Source: Jeotgalibacillus soli (lineage in GTDB: Bacteria > Bacillota > Bacilli > Bacillales > Jeotgalibacillaceae). From it: a stretch of DNA of 64,000 nt. Within the stretch, counting starts at the first letter, position 1, and each line of letters opens with the position of its first letter. Location: the NCBI RefSeq assembly GCF_000829435.1, contig NZ_JXRP01000017.1, positions 1 through 64,000 of the forward strand. The letters are read 5' to 3'. Below are positions 51,338 to 61,348 of this stretch, in pieces. A model generated the notes under the pieces. That model worked only from the letters and a program-made list of their open reading frames with translations, was not told the DNA's origin and made no database searches. Position numbers and translations under genes: made by a program.

Positions 51338-52054
51338 ATGGCGTTAGAAAGTCTTGAAGCATGGCTGACGATAGAGAAAATCAGAGAAATGATCGGTGAA
51401 TATCGATCATTTGGACCGTTAATAGGCTTGTTATTGCCGGTCTTAGAGGCATTCCTCCCATTTTTGCCGCTTGTTGTGTTTGTTGTTGCAAATGCTAATG
51501 CTTATGGATTGTTAGCAGGGATATTAATCTCTTGGGCGGGTGCATCAATTGGAGCACTATTGGTGTTCTTACTTATAAGGAGATATGGAGATAGACGATT
51601 TCTTACTTTTATTCGAAATCAAAAGCAGGTGCAAAAATTAACAAATTGGGTTGAGCGCCATGGTTTCGGTCCGCTATTTCTTCTTCTTTGCTTCCCATTT
51701 ACTCCCTCCGCCCTGGTCAATGTAGTAGCAGGGCTTTCAAGAATAAGCGTATTACAATATATGCTCGCCGTTGTCACAGGCAAGCTTGTCATGATCGCGA
51801 CTATTAGCTTTATTGGTGCAGATATTGTTTCATTGATAAGGGAACCGTTAAAAACCGCTATGGTACTAATCGCAATCTTTGTTTTATGGATTGTTGGAAA
51901 GCAAATTGAGAAGCGCATTAATTTAAAAATGGAACGAGATATACAAATAGAAAAGGAACAGAAAAAGAGTGGCGGCAAATCCGTGGCGCTTGAAAGGTTG
52001 GAGAGCAAATGGAATCGTGGAAAAAGGAAGGCTTCGAATGGCTCAAAGCATTAG
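51338..52054 (+). CDS. yhjE: TVP38/TMEM64 family membrane protein YhjE
   Basis: The 238-residue protein has about five helices and the family's re-entrant-loop landmarks: GLLLPVLEAFLPFLPLVVFV near the start and HGFGPLFLLLCFPFTPSALVNVVAGLS in the middle. It is DedA-superfamily-like, probably a lipid or solute carrier of unknown substrate. A long, highly charged cytoplasmic tail (about 200-238, KMERDIQIEKEQKKSGGK) extends beyond the B. subtilis length (207). The sipV start lies 46 bases inside its 3' end, so the tail shares DNA with the signal peptidase. AGAAGGAG precedes the ATG. Confidence 0.9.
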   Translation: MALESLEAWLTIEKIREMIGEYRSFGPLIGLLLPVLEAFLPFLPLVVFVVANANAYGLLAGILISWAGASIGALLVFLLIRRYGDRRFLTFIRNQKQVQKLTNWVERHGFGPLFLLLCFPFTPSALVNVVAGLSRISVLQYMLAVVTGKLVMIATISFIGADIVSLIREPLKTAMVLIAIFVLWIVGKQIEKRINLKMERDIQIEKEQKKSGGKSVALERLESKWNRGKRKASNGSKH

Positions 52055-52566
52055 CGGTTGGTCTAGTCATCGTTCTAGTTGTAAGGATCTTTCTATTTTC
52101 AAATTATGTGGTAGAAGGAGTATCTATGCAGCCTACGCTGGAAGATGGAAACAAACTTGTTGTAAATAAAATCGGCTATCAAATTGGTGAACTCAATCAT
52201 TTTGATGTCATCGTTTTTCATGCAAACGAAAATGAAGATTATGTAAAACGAGTAATCGGTCTTCCAGGAGATAAAATTGAATTTATTGATGATCAATTAT
52301 ATATAAATGGTGAACAGCATCCTGAACCCTATCTAGACGCCTTTCGACAGGGAAATGGTGATGAGCGGCTAACAGGGGACTTTACGCTGGAAGAGTTGAC
52401 AGGTCAACCTGTTGTTCCTGAAGGAATGGTATTTGTCCTTGGGGATAATCGAAAACAAAGCTTGGATAGCCGCATCTTTGGCTTTGTTGATCAAGATACG
52501 GTTGTTGGGAAGGTAAATCTCCGCTACTGGCCGTTAAATGAAATGGAAGTTAAGTTCTATGAATAA
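52009..52566 (+). CDS. sipV: Type I signal peptidase
   Basis: The enzyme removes signal peptides from exported proteins at the outer membrane face. The 185-residue protein has one N-terminal membrane helix (about 12-30), the catalytic Ser39 in EGVSMQPTL, and the general-base Lys80 in DYVKRVIGLPGD. The C-terminal box FVLGDNRKQSLDSRIFG completes boxes B to E. Short single-anchor form like B. subtilis SipV (168), with an insert around 108-125. It overlaps yhjE by 46 bases, so it is cotranscribed with it, the order found in B. subtilis. Confidence 0.95.
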   Translation: MESWKKEGFEWLKALAVGLVIVLVVRIFLFSNYVVEGVSMQPTLEDGNKLVVNKIGYQIGELNHFDVIVFHANENEDYVKRVIGLPGDKIEFIDDQLYINGEQHPEPYLDAFRQGNGDERLTGDFTLEELTGQPVVPEGMVFVLGDNRKQSLDSRIFGFVDQDTVVGKVNLRYWPLNEMEVKFYE

Positions 52567-52574
52567 AGCATATT

Positions 52575-52604
52575 GACTGGTCCTTTATGACTGGTCTTTT
52601 TTTG
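52575..52604 (+). terminator. sipV terminator built from a direct repeat
   Basis: GACTGGTC occurs twice in the same orientation around CTTTAT; as RNA the copies pair fully because both central pairs are G-U. T7 follows. Confidence 0.8.
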
Positions 52605-52658
52605 CGGGAAAAGGATTGTATAAATTAGTCGCGAATGCTGAATAAGAGGTGATGACAA

Positions 52659-53204
52659 GTGTTGTTGACAAATGATCATATAACGCTTGGACCAGTACAT
52701 GAGAATGAATTTGAACAAATGGCTTCATGGTATGTTCATGAATCGTTCGGTCGACGGTTAGATGCCCGTCCACTTCAGTTTAAAACAGCTGATGAAATGA
52801 AAAAGTGGTGGACAGGCAGTAGTCAACAGGAGTATCGATTCGGCATTCGATTAAAAGAAACGAATCAGCTGATCGGATTTGTAGAAATGGACGGAATTCT
52901 TTGGAATCATGGAACGGCCTGGGTCTCCATTGCAATTGGCGAGTCATCACAATGGGGCAAAGGGTATGGCAAAGAAGCGATGGAGTGCTGTATCCGCTTT
53001 GCTTTTATGGAACTGAATCTGCATCGTCTTCAGCTAACAGTATTCTCCTATAACGAACCTGCCATCCGTTTATATGCTGCACTAGGATTTACAAGAGAAG
53101 GTGTTTATCGAGAATTTATTGAACGCAATGGAAAGCGGTATGACATGATTTTATATGGCTTGCTGCGGTCGGAATGGGCTTCTGAAAAGACATTTAGTCT
53201 ATAA
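52659..53204 (+). CDS. GNAT family N-acetyltransferase (RimJ/RimL-like)
   Basis: The 181-residue acetyltransferase shows the RimJ/RimL-like pattern ITLGPVHENEFEQM at the start, acetyl-CoA loop QWGKGYGKEAMECCIRFAF (about 105-123), LHRLQLTVFSYNEPAIRLYAALGF, and VYREFIERNGKRYDMILYGLL. It would transfer an acetyl group to an amino group on a protein N-terminus or small molecule; the substrate is unknown. The start is GTG 52659 with AGAGGTG upstream, closely followed by a TTG. It stands between sipV and addB with its own promoter space. Confidence 0.88.
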   Translation: MLLTNDHITLGPVHENEFEQMASWYVHESFGRRLDARPLQFKTADEMKKWWTGSSQQEYRFGIRLKETNQLIGFVEMDGILWNHGTAWVSIAIGESSQWGKGYGKEAMECCIRFAFMELNLHRLQLTVFSYNEPAIRLYAALGFTREGVYREFIERNGKRYDMILYGLLRSEWASEKTFSL

Positions 53205-53283
53205 AAGTTATTCAAAACAAGGGAACGTGCGTTCTTTTTTATAGTATAATATGGTTATTACATTTGGTTAAAGGAGGGCCATA

Positions 53284-56200
53284 ATGGCACTAATAATTAA
53301 ACTTGGAAGAGCCGGATCTGGTAAAACGGCTGCAATCATGAAAAATATTCAGAACAAGCTAAAAGAAGAGCCGAATGGGCACCCTATTGTGCTGCTTGTA
53401 CCAGAGCAAATGACCTTTCAATCTGAGTATCGTTTGGCGACTGCACCCGGTGTGCATGGAATGATCCGAGCGCAAGTATACAGTTTTAAACGGCTGGCTT
53501 GGCGAGTATTACAGGACACAGGTGGTGCGTCAAGACAGCATATAAACAGCACCGGGGTAAACATGCTTATTCGTAAAATCATGAATGAACAGCAGGATCA
53601 GCTTTCACTATTTGGACGCGCAGCAAAGAAGCATGGATTTATACAGCATGTGGAAAATATGCTGACTGAATTCAGGAGATACTGCATAAAACCCGATGAT
53701 TTATTACAGCAAACAGCGGATTTAAGTACGATGAATGCACCTAAATCACTTGTAGATAAACTGCATGATCTTGAGCGTATTTATCGTGCGTTTGATGATC
53801 AGCTGACTGGGAAGTATATTGACGCTGAGGATTATTTTCGTCTTCTTGCAGAAAAAGTATCTCATTCTAGATGGATACAGGAAGCGGAAATTTATATAGA
53901 TGGATTTCATAGTTTTACCCCACAGGAATATCTCGTGCTTGGTGAGCTGATGCGTACAAGCAAAGAGGTGACTATTGCACTGACGCTTGATCAGCCGGGA
54001 GCAGATGAGACAAGTCTTTTTAGGCAAACATCTGAAACGTATGAGCGGATCAGAGAGCTTTCAAAAGAACATGGGATATCTGTAACGGTGGAAAAAATCA
54101 ATGATGAGGGACAGCAGCGTTTTACAGAAGGCAGCCTTGCTTGCCTGGAAAAAGAATTTGACCGGCGGCCGGGTATTGCGTTTCAGGAAGATTCACGACT
54201 TGTTCTGCTTGAAGCATCAAACAGAAGAGCAGAGGTAGAAGGGATTGCACGCGAAATCCGACGACTGGCACGAGAAGAAGGGTATCGCTATAAGGACATG
54301 GCGATGCTGATCCGGAATGGACAAGCGTATCATGATTTAATTGAACCCGTTTTTCATGATTATGAAATCCCGTATTTTATCGATCAAAAACGGACGATGT
54401 TAAACCATCCACTCGTAGAGCTAATTCGTTCATCTCTTGAAATTATTACGAAAAACTGGCGCTATGAACCCGTTTTTCGAGCGGTTAAAACAGAGCTTCT
54501 TTTTTCTGATATGACGAGCGTATCAAATGTAAGACAGCAAATGGACCGTTTGGAAAACTATGTATTAGCTCTAGGGGTTCAAGGCGATCGGTGGATAAAA
54601 CAAGACCGCTTCCGTTATCGTCGCTTTAAAGGGCTTGATTTTGTTGATTCACCGCAAACGGATGAAGAATTGCGTATAGAAGAAGATTTAAATGAAGCCC
54701 GAGCCATCATTATAGAGCCCATTCAACGGCTATCGAAAAGAATGGATAGAAGTGTTACAGTGCGTGAAAAAAGCAGGACGTTATACCAATTCCTTGATGA
54801 GCTATATATTCCTGAAAAGCTTGAACAATTGGTGATGGCAGCGGAAGAAAAAGGAGATCTTATTCGGGCAAGAGAGCACGATCAAGTATGGGATGCCATA
54901 ATGGATCTTCTGAATCAGCTGGTTGAAATGCTCGGAGAAGAAGAAATGGATACGAAAAACTTCGCTGATCTGCTTGATGCAGGGCTTGAAGTATTAAATT
55001 TTTCACTCGTGCCGCCTGCAATTGATCAAGTGATTGTTGCGGATATGGATCTGTCGAGATTGCCGGATATTCGGGCGGCTTTCATTATGGGGGTAAATGA
55101 TGGAGTCATGCCGCAGAGAATTCAAGATGATGGAGTGCTAGCCGAGGATGACAGAGAATGGCTTGAGCGCTCAGGATTGAACCTTGCGCCAAGCGCACGA
55201 AAAAAGCTTTTAGATGAGGACTTTTTAGCGTACCGGGCATTTACATCGGCGGCCGATTGGCTATTTGTATCATTTCCAATAGCGGATGAAGAAGGAAAAG
55301 CGATGTTGGCATCGCCATATATAAAAAAACTTCAGCAATTATTGCCTATGCATACACGAAAACTGCTTTTGAATGATCCTGTTGAGCTGCCTATAGAGGA
55401 TCAGCTCGATTACATTTGTCATCCAACCCCAACAGCCTCCTATTTAACGACACAGCTTCAGCAGATGAAGCGGCATTACAAAATGTCGGAACGATGGTGG
55501 GATGTGTACAATTTTTATGTACAGGATGATCTTTGGCATGAATCAAGCAAGAGAATTCTTTCGAGCTTATTCTATCAAAATCGAACGCAGCCGCTGTCAC
55601 CATCTACCACGAAGGAGCTTTATGGTGAGTCAATTTTAGCGAGCGTATCAAGGATGGAACGTTTGAACAGCTGTGCATTCTCTCATTTTTCAAGTCATGG
55701 CTTAAAGCTTCAGGAGCGCAGTGTGTACCGGTTGGAGGCGCCGAATATAGGAGAGCTGTTTCATGCCGCGCTGAAATGGATATCAGAGCAGCTGCTCAAA
55801 AGAGGGATTGCCTGGCCAAGCCTATCAAAACAGCAGTGTATGCAGCTTGCAAAGGAAGCAGTTGCTTATTTAGCACCAAAATTACAGCATGAAATTTTGT
55901 TGAGCTCGAATCGGTACCATTACATTGCACGTAAATTAGAAAGTGTCATTGGACAAGCTTCCTTTATTTTAAGTGAACATGCTCGCTCAAGCGGATTTGT
56001 TCCGATAAGAGTAGAGGTTGGTTTTGGTCCTAGACAGGAACTGCCGCCGCTCAGCTTTACACTATCAAACGGAACGAAAATGCAGCTGCAGGGAAGAATT
56101 GATCGGGTGGATACAGCAAGTCTTGATGATAAAGTGTATTTACGCGTCATCGATTATAAATCAAGCGCCAGGGATCTAGATTTTACTGAAATCTACTATG

Positions 56201-56772
56201 GCTTATCACTTCAAATGCTTACGTATTTAGATATCGTTCTTGCCAACTCCAAGCAGTTAGTAAAAACAGAAGCGGATCCTGCAGGCATTTTATATTTTCA
56301 TTTGCATAACCCTATGATTAAAAGTAAAAAGAGATTAACAATGGAAGAAATTGAACAAGAGCTGTTTAAGCAGTACAAAATGAAGGGGCTTGTATTAGGT
56401 GATGCCGAAGCTGTTAAACTAATGGATCAAACGCTTGAACAAGGCCAATCCTCCATCGTGTCCGCAGGGCTTAAAAAAGATGGCACACTACGCTCGGATT
56501 CGAAGACAGCAAGCAAGCAGGAGTTTCAAGCTATGAGAAATCATACGAGAAATCTTTTCCAGTCATCGGGTGATCGGCTAATGAATGGTGACGTTTCAAT
56601 CGATCCATATGAATTCAAGAAAAGAACACCTTGTCAATTTTGCTCGTACAGATCTGTATGTCAATTTGATCCGGCATTAGAGAATAATGAGTACCGTCGA
56701 TTAATACCTAAGAAACCAGAAGATTTGCTCATGACGGTAAGAGAGGAGGAGTGGCAGCTTGATACCAATTAA
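53284..56772 (+). CDS. addB: ATP-dependent helicase/nuclease subunit AddB
   Basis: AddB is half of the AddAB enzyme that resects double-strand DNA breaks for RecA. The 1162-residue protein has an inactive-helicase-like N-terminus with GRAGSGKT and a C-terminal RecB-type nuclease. The iron-sulfur cluster ligands are all present: Cys797, then Cys1117, Cys1120 and Cys1126 (CQFCSYRSVC), spaced exactly as in B. subtilis. The nuclease motif VIDYKSSARDL lies near residue 960. AAAGGAGGG precedes the ATG. The addA start overlaps its end by 14 bases. Confidence 0.97.
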   Translation: MALIIKLGRAGSGKTAAIMKNIQNKLKEEPNGHPIVLLVPEQMTFQSEYRLATAPGVHGMIRAQVYSFKRLAWRVLQDTGGASRQHINSTGVNMLIRKIMNEQQDQLSLFGRAAKKHGFIQHVENMLTEFRRYCIKPDDLLQQTADLSTMNAPKSLVDKLHDLERIYRAFDDQLTGKYIDAEDYFRLLAEKVSHSRWIQEAEIYIDGFHSFTPQEYLVLGELMRTSKEVTIALTLDQPGADETSLFRQTSETYERIRELSKEHGISVTVEKINDEGQQRFTEGSLACLEKEFDRRPGIAFQEDSRLVLLEASNRRAEVEGIAREIRRLAREEGYRYKDMAMLIRNGQAYHDLIEPVFHDYEIPYFIDQKRTMLNHPLVELIRSSLEIITKNWRYEPVFRAVKTELLFSDMTSVSNVRQQMDRLENYVLALGVQGDRWIKQDRFRYRRFKGLDFVDSPQTDEELRIEEDLNEARAIIIEPIQRLSKRMDRSVTVREKSRTLYQFLDELYIPEKLEQLVMAAEEKGDLIRAREHDQVWDAIMDLLNQLVEMLGEEEMDTKNFADLLDAGLEVLNFSLVPPAIDQVIVADMDLSRLPDIRAAFIMGVNDGVMPQRIQDDGVLAEDDREWLERSGLNLAPSARKKLLDEDFLAYRAFTSAADWLFVSFPIADEEGKAMLASPYIKKLQQLLPMHTRKLLLNDPVELPIEDQLDYICHPTPTASYLTTQLQQMKRHYKMSERWWDVYNFYVQDDLWHESSKRILSSLFYQNRTQPLSPSTTKELYGESILASVSRMERLNSCAFSHFSSHGLKLQERSVYRLEAPNIGELFHAALKWISEQLLKRGIAWPSLSKQQCMQLAKEAVAYLAPKLQHEILLSSNRYHYIARKLESVIGQASFILSEHARSSGFVPIRVEVGFGPRQELPPLSFTLSNGTKMQLQGRIDRVDTASLDDKVYLRVIDYKSSARDLDFTEIYYGLSLQMLTYLDIVLANSKQLVKTEADPAGILYFHLHNPMIKSKKRLTMEEIEQELFKQYKMKGLVLGDAEAVKLMDQTLEQGQSSIVSAGLKKDGTLRSDSKTASKQEFQAMRNHTRNLFQSSGDRLMNGDVSIDPYEFKKRTPCQFCSYRSVCQFDPALENNEYRRLIPKKPEDLLMTVREEEWQLDTN

Positions 56773-59700
56773 ACCGGCAGACGCCACATGGACAGATGAT
56801 CAATGGAAAGCGATATGGGCAAAGGATCAAGACATACTGGTAGCAGCAGCTGCCGGCTCCGGTAAAACGGCGGTCCTTGTCGAGAGGATGATTCAAAAAG
56901 TACTGTCGCAGGTAAGCCCCATCAATGTAGATGAGCTATTGGTTGTGACGTTTACGAATGCATCGGCAGCAGAAATGAAACACCGTGTTGGACAGGCACT
57001 TGAAAAAGCCATCGAACAATTTCCTGAATCAAAACATTTAAGAAGGCAAGCGAGTTTGTTAAATAAAGCATCAATCTCAACTCTTCATTCCTTTTGTCTG
57101 GAAGTCATTCGGACTTATTACTATTTAATTGATATAGACCCCGGCTTTCGAATCGCGGATGATGCGGAGGCTGAGCTCTTAAAAGATGAAGTAATGGAGG
57201 AAATGCTTGAGCAGGAATACGGTCAGGCAGAAAACGAGCCATTTTTTCGCTTAGTAGATGCTTTAACAAGCGATCGAAGTGACCAGGACCTGCAACAGTT
57301 AATTAGAAAGCTTCATACTTTTTCACGGTCGCATGCAGACCCGGATGGCTGGTTGGATGAGCTCGTCCAGTTGTATAATGTTCCCCCGGATACCAAAATC
57401 GATGATCATCCATTAGCGCATTTTCTGCTTTTTCATATCCAGCTTGAGCTTGAAGGTGCTATTCAGCTGTGTAAACAAGCGTTGGAAACGACCAGAGTGT
57501 CTGGTGGTCCGTACCCAAGAGCGGAAAATTTTGAAGATGACATCAGACAGCTTGAGTCTCTAAAACAGACAGCTTCATGGTCCGATTTATACGATCAGAT
57601 ACATGCAGTCTCTTTTACTCGTTTAAAGGCTTGTAAAGGAGACGAATTTGATGAAGGGCTGCTGGAGCAATCAAAAAAATGGAGAGACCAGGCGAAGAAA
57701 ATGGTGGATTCCATTAAGGATTCCTTTTTTATCCGAAAACCTGAAAACTATTTTCAAGACATGAGAGAAATGACGGACCAGCTAAAGCCTCTTGTTCAGC
57801 TCGTTAAGCAGTTCCATAAAGGATTTAGTATGGCAAAGGCGGAACGAGGCTTAGTAGATTTTGCTGATTTGGAGCATTTTTGCCTGGCAATTTTAATGGA
57901 GCAGGGGAGCAAAGAGTCTGTTGCATCAGAAGCTGCGATGCATTACCAGCGTAAATTTAAAGAGGTACTGGTTGATGAATATCAGGACACCAATATGGTT
58001 CAAGAAACCATCCTTCAGCTTGTAAAAAGCGGAAGCGAAAAAAACGGGAACCTATTTATGGTGGGAGATGTCAAGCAGTCCATTTATCGCTTCCGGCTGG
58101 CTGAACCAAATTTATTTCTATCAAAATACCGTGCCTTCTCATCCTCTGAAGGAATGGACACGGGATTAAAAATCGATCTTTCCCAAAATTTCCGGAGCCG
58201 TCCGGCGGTATTGGACGCAACGAACTATTTATTTAGACAAATTATGGGCGTGAGGGTAGGAGAGGTAGCATATAACCGTGAGGCAGAATTAAAAAAGGGT
58301 GCTCCTTATCCGGAAGACGTCGTTATGCCAGTTGAAGTGGCGATGATCGACCAGTCCTCGGACTCAGGTGACACAGAAGAGGCATTTGATGTGCCAGATG
58401 AAGTAATGGACGAAAGAGAGCTTGAGAAATCACAGCTTGAAGCAAGATATATGATTAAAAAAATTAGGAACCTAATTGATCAAGAAACGCTTGTCTACGA
58501 CATAAAAAGCGGCCGTCATCGTCCACTGGAATATCGTGATATTGTCATCTTAACTCGGTCGATGACGTGGACACCTGATACGATGGAAGAATTTAAGCAA
58601 GCAGGGATTCCTCTTTATGCTAATGTCTCAACAGGGTATTTTGAGGCTACAGAAGTAGCAATCATGGTCTCATTGTTAAAGATTATTGATAACCCTCATC
58701 AGGATATTCCACTCGCATCCGTCCTTCGCTCTCCGATTGTTCGATGCAGTGAAGAACAGCTTGGAAATATTAGAACAGCAGCTTCTTCCGGAACTTTTTA
58801 CGATGCTTTGCAAGCATATGCAATGACAGGTGGAAAGCAGGAGGACGATTTATTAAGAGGAAAAGTAGAATGGTTTATTCATCGTCTGAATGAATGGAGG
58901 AAAATGGCAAGAAGCGGAGCGTTAGCAGAATTGATTTGGCAGCTATATCGTGATACACAATTTTATGACTTTGTTGGCGGACTTCCTAGTGGAAAACAGA
59001 GGCAAGCAAATTTACGAGCGCTATATGATCGTGCTCGTCAATATGAGTCCACCTCTTTTAGGGGATTATTTCGATTTTTGCGCTTTGTGGAACGGATGAG
59101 GGAACGCGGTGATGACTTGGGTGCAGCAAGAGCATTAAGTGAACAAGAGGATGTCGTTCGGCTTATGACAATCCATTCAAGTAAAGGGCTTGAGTTCCCG
59201 GTTGTTTTCATATCAGGAATGGCACGGCCCTTTAATCAGATGGATTTGAGGAGCAAGTTGTTACTGGATAAAGATTTTGGACTGGCATTGCCCTATGTTC
59301 AGGCTGAAAAAAGAATCAGCTATGACTCTTTGCCGCAGCTCGCATTAAAAGAGAAAAAAAGACTGGAAAATCTTTCAGAAGAAATGCGTGTGCTGTATGT
59401 CGCGATGACACGTTCAAAAGAACGTCTCTATATGGTGGGGACGCTGTTAAACACAGCGGCATCAATAAAAAAATGGAATGCAGTAAGCAATCATTCGGAA
59501 TGGCAGCTCCCGGACTATACGAGGAAAGCTGCAAAATCTTACTTTGACTGGATAGGACCGGCTTTAGTGCGTCATCCGCAAGCGTCAACCTTACGAGAAG
59601 GATTTACACAAAACGATCTTTCAGAAGCGTCTGATGATCCATCAAAATGGCTGGTTCAGGTGATACGTCCTGATGAATTAATACTTGATACAGCGATAAG

Positions 59701-60508
59701 TGGTCATGAGGCAGAATATCTTGATCTTGTGTCGGCCCATCACGAAGTTCCGGTGGAAAGCGACGATAAGGAAGCTATTTTACGTCGTTTAACCTGGAAA
59801 TATCCATATCGGGCAATGACAAGTAAACGATCTAAACAGTCTGTTTCTGAAATAAAAAGAATGAATGAGGTCCAGGATGAACGTAGTGCTCTCGATTTGA
59901 TGAAACGTTCGCAGAGAAAAGCATTTGATCGTCCCTCATTTTTACAGGAAACAAAAATGACTGCAACTGAAAAAGGAACGGTTATGCATGCAGTAATGCA
60001 GCAAATTCCTGTAACACATACTCCATCAGCAGAAGAACTTACTCTCTTGCTAGAAGACATGATTACAAGAGAACTAATCACACCGGAACAAAAGCTGGCG
60101 GTTAATCCTGAACAAATTTTAGCCTTCTTTGAAACAGACATTGGAAGACGAGTGGTGCAAGCCCAGTCGGTACAGCGTGAAATCCCATTTACTTATGCAA
60201 CAACCTCTTCTGAGCTGGGGCTGCTGAATGAAGGGAATGACCCGCTTGATCAAGTTATTATTCAAGGGATCATCGACTGTTTGTTTGAGGATGAGAACGG
60301 TCTGGTTCTATTGGATTACAAAACAGACCGAATAACGGATCGGTTTGAAGGAGGGTTTGATCAGGCTAGACGAGTGATGGAGAGAAGATATACGACGCAG
60401 TTAAAAATGTACAAAAATGCCCTTGAGAAAATATTAGGCAGAAAAATTAATCAAACGGTTCTCTTCTTTTTCGATGGTGCACATGTCTTAGAGCTTTCTG
60501 AACTTTAA
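56759..60508 (+). CDS. addA: ATP-dependent helicase/nuclease subunit AddA
   Basis: AddA is the motor and second nuclease of AddAB. The 1249-residue UvrD-like helicase has Walker A AAAGSGKT (residues 33-37 at its core), VTFTNASAAEMKHR, DEYQDTN in motif II, GDVKQSIYRFR in motif III, LMTIHSSKGLEFPVVF in motif V, and VAMTRSKERLY in motif VI. A C-terminal nuclease domain follows, with LLDYKTDRI near residue 1185. TTG 56759 is the start, with GAGGAGG upstream inside addB. A perfect terminator follows; sbcD and sbcC, next in B. subtilis, are absent. Confidence 0.97.
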   Translation: MIPIKPADATWTDDQWKAIWAKDQDILVAAAAGSGKTAVLVERMIQKVLSQVSPINVDELLVVTFTNASAAEMKHRVGQALEKAIEQFPESKHLRRQASLLNKASISTLHSFCLEVIRTYYYLIDIDPGFRIADDAEAELLKDEVMEEMLEQEYGQAENEPFFRLVDALTSDRSDQDLQQLIRKLHTFSRSHADPDGWLDELVQLYNVPPDTKIDDHPLAHFLLFHIQLELEGAIQLCKQALETTRVSGGPYPRAENFEDDIRQLESLKQTASWSDLYDQIHAVSFTRLKACKGDEFDEGLLEQSKKWRDQAKKMVDSIKDSFFIRKPENYFQDMREMTDQLKPLVQLVKQFHKGFSMAKAERGLVDFADLEHFCLAILMEQGSKESVASEAAMHYQRKFKEVLVDEYQDTNMVQETILQLVKSGSEKNGNLFMVGDVKQSIYRFRLAEPNLFLSKYRAFSSSEGMDTGLKIDLSQNFRSRPAVLDATNYLFRQIMGVRVGEVAYNREAELKKGAPYPEDVVMPVEVAMIDQSSDSGDTEEAFDVPDEVMDERELEKSQLEARYMIKKIRNLIDQETLVYDIKSGRHRPLEYRDIVILTRSMTWTPDTMEEFKQAGIPLYANVSTGYFEATEVAIMVSLLKIIDNPHQDIPLASVLRSPIVRCSEEQLGNIRTAASSGTFYDALQAYAMTGGKQEDDLLRGKVEWFIHRLNEWRKMARSGALAELIWQLYRDTQFYDFVGGLPSGKQRQANLRALYDRARQYESTSFRGLFRFLRFVERMRERGDDLGAARALSEQEDVVRLMTIHSSKGLEFPVVFISGMARPFNQMDLRSKLLLDKDFGLALPYVQAEKRISYDSLPQLALKEKKRLENLSEEMRVLYVAMTRSKERLYMVGTLLNTAASIKKWNAVSNHSEWQLPDYTRKAAKSYFDWIGPALVRHPQASTLREGFTQNDLSEASDDPSKWLVQVIRPDELILDTAISGHEAEYLDLVSAHHEVPVESDDKEAILRRLTWKYPYRAMTSKRSKQSVSEIKRMNEVQDERSALDLMKRSQRKAFDRPSFLQETKMTATEKGTVMHAVMQQIPVTHTPSAEELTLLLEDMITRELITPEQKLAVNPEQILAFFETDIGRRVVQAQSVQREIPFTYATTSSELGLLNEGNDPLDQVIIQGIIDCLFEDENGLVLLDYKTDRITDRFEGGFDQARRVMERRYTTQLKMYKNALEKILGRKINQTVLFFFDGAHVLELSEL

Positions 60509-60515
60509 ACCACCC

Positions 60516-60568
60516 TGTCAAAAACAGGCACAATGAAAATGAATTTTCATTGTGCCTGTTTTTTATGT
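60516..60568. terminator. Bidirectional terminator, addA / gerPF
   Basis: AAAACAGGCACAATGAAAAT pairs perfectly with its inverted copy ATTTTCATTGTGCCTGTTTT. It overlaps the gerPF stop codon. Confidence 0.95.
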
Positions 60569-60781
60569 TGGTCCAACAATGGGTTGGTCAATGCCGTTTA
60601 TATCAAAGGTTTGATTGAGGCTAAAGCCGTTGTTGTTAACGTGAAATGGTCCGGTATTGAAACCGCCGGAACCGCCAGTACTTTTAGTTGAGCTTTTGGG
60701 AGCAACAATAGCGGCATCGCCGAATTGAATAACGCCTCCGCCGATATTAAGAATTTGTAAAGGGCCTATAATGGCAGGCAA
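60563..60781 (-). CDS. gerPF: Spore germination protein GerPF
   Basis: GerP proteins are small coat-associated proteins needed for nutrients to reach germination receptors through the spore coat. This 72-residue member begins MPAIIGPLQILNIGGGVIQFGD and continues APKSSTKSTGGSGGFNTG, the shared GerPA/GerPF pattern, and is last in the operon. TTG 60781 is chosen: it gives the conserved MPA start and has AAGAAGTGATC, a near-complete anti-16S match, upstream; GTG 60790 lies inside that site. The gerPA-PF order is complete. Confidence 0.92.
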   Translation of the reverse strand: MPAIIGPLQILNIGGGVIQFGDAAIVAPKSSTKSTGGSGGFNTGPFHVNNNGFSLNQTFDINGIDQPIVGPT

Positions 60782-60799
60782 GGTGATCACTTCTTTCTA

Positions 60800-61168
60800 T
60801 TATTTCTTAAAACCATCTGGTGTATGATAAAACTGTCGAATATGTTTTGTTCGCGAAACCATACGAACATGGGAGCTGTCACCCACATGTAAAACGGATG
60901 AAGCAGATATCCCGACGATATTAATTGTTTCAGCATGATTTTCGGTTGGGTGAAGCAGGTGGTTGATCATTGTTAAACGTCCAGCAGCAGAAGGGCGATA
61001 GAAAATTGAATAGTGTTCAAAGGGAGCCTCCTGCCCGAAAAACACTTCAACCTCACGATGGACCGCGATAATATTTGAATGGCTGTCAATCAAAGCACTG
61101 TCACCAATTTGAATGACAGATGAAAAAGACAATGTATTGATTAAAACATGATTAACCGTTGAAGTCAT
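60800..61168 (-). CDS. gerPE: Spore germination protein GerPE
   Basis: The 122-residue product (B. subtilis about 128) starts MTSTVNHVLINTLSFSSVIQIGDSALIDSHSN and contains IIAVHREVEVFFG, typical GerPE. Its VIQIGD stretch is the motif shared across GerP proteins. ATG 61168 lies three bases after the gerPD stop, with AAGGG in the gerPD tail as ribosome binding site, so translation is coupled. Confidence 0.92.
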   Translation of the reverse strand: MTSTVNHVLINTLSFSSVIQIGDSALIDSHSNIIAVHREVEVFFGQEAPFEHYSIFYRPSAAGRLTMINHLLHPTENHAETINIVGISASSVLHVGDSSHVRMVSRTKHIRQFYHTPDGFKK

Positions 61169-61170
61169 AT

Positions 61171-61344
61171 TTACCCTTCAGGTGTGAGAGGGACAAATGG
61201 ACCGACAATAAGTGACTCAGGTGGCGTATCAAATGCTGAGTCGAGCTGGATTGATCCAATGTCACCAACATGTACGAGTGAGGATGATGAAACACCGATA
61301 ATGTGAATAAGCTTGACGTGATTTTCCAGGTGTTGAATATACAC
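61171..61344 (-). CDS. gerPD: Spore germination protein GerPD
   Basis: The 57-residue protein begins MYIQHLENHVKLIHIIGVSS and contains LVHVGDIGSIQLDS, the GerPD pattern. The start is GTG 61344, with AAAGGAG upstream formed by the last codons of gerPC. It sits between gerPC and gerPE with 2-4 bp gaps. Expected in the inner coat, from operon context. Confidence 0.9.
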   Translation of the reverse strand: MYIQHLENHVKLIHIIGVSSSSLVHVGDIGSIQLDSAFDTPPESLIVGPFVPLTPEG

Positions 61345-61348
61345 TTTA

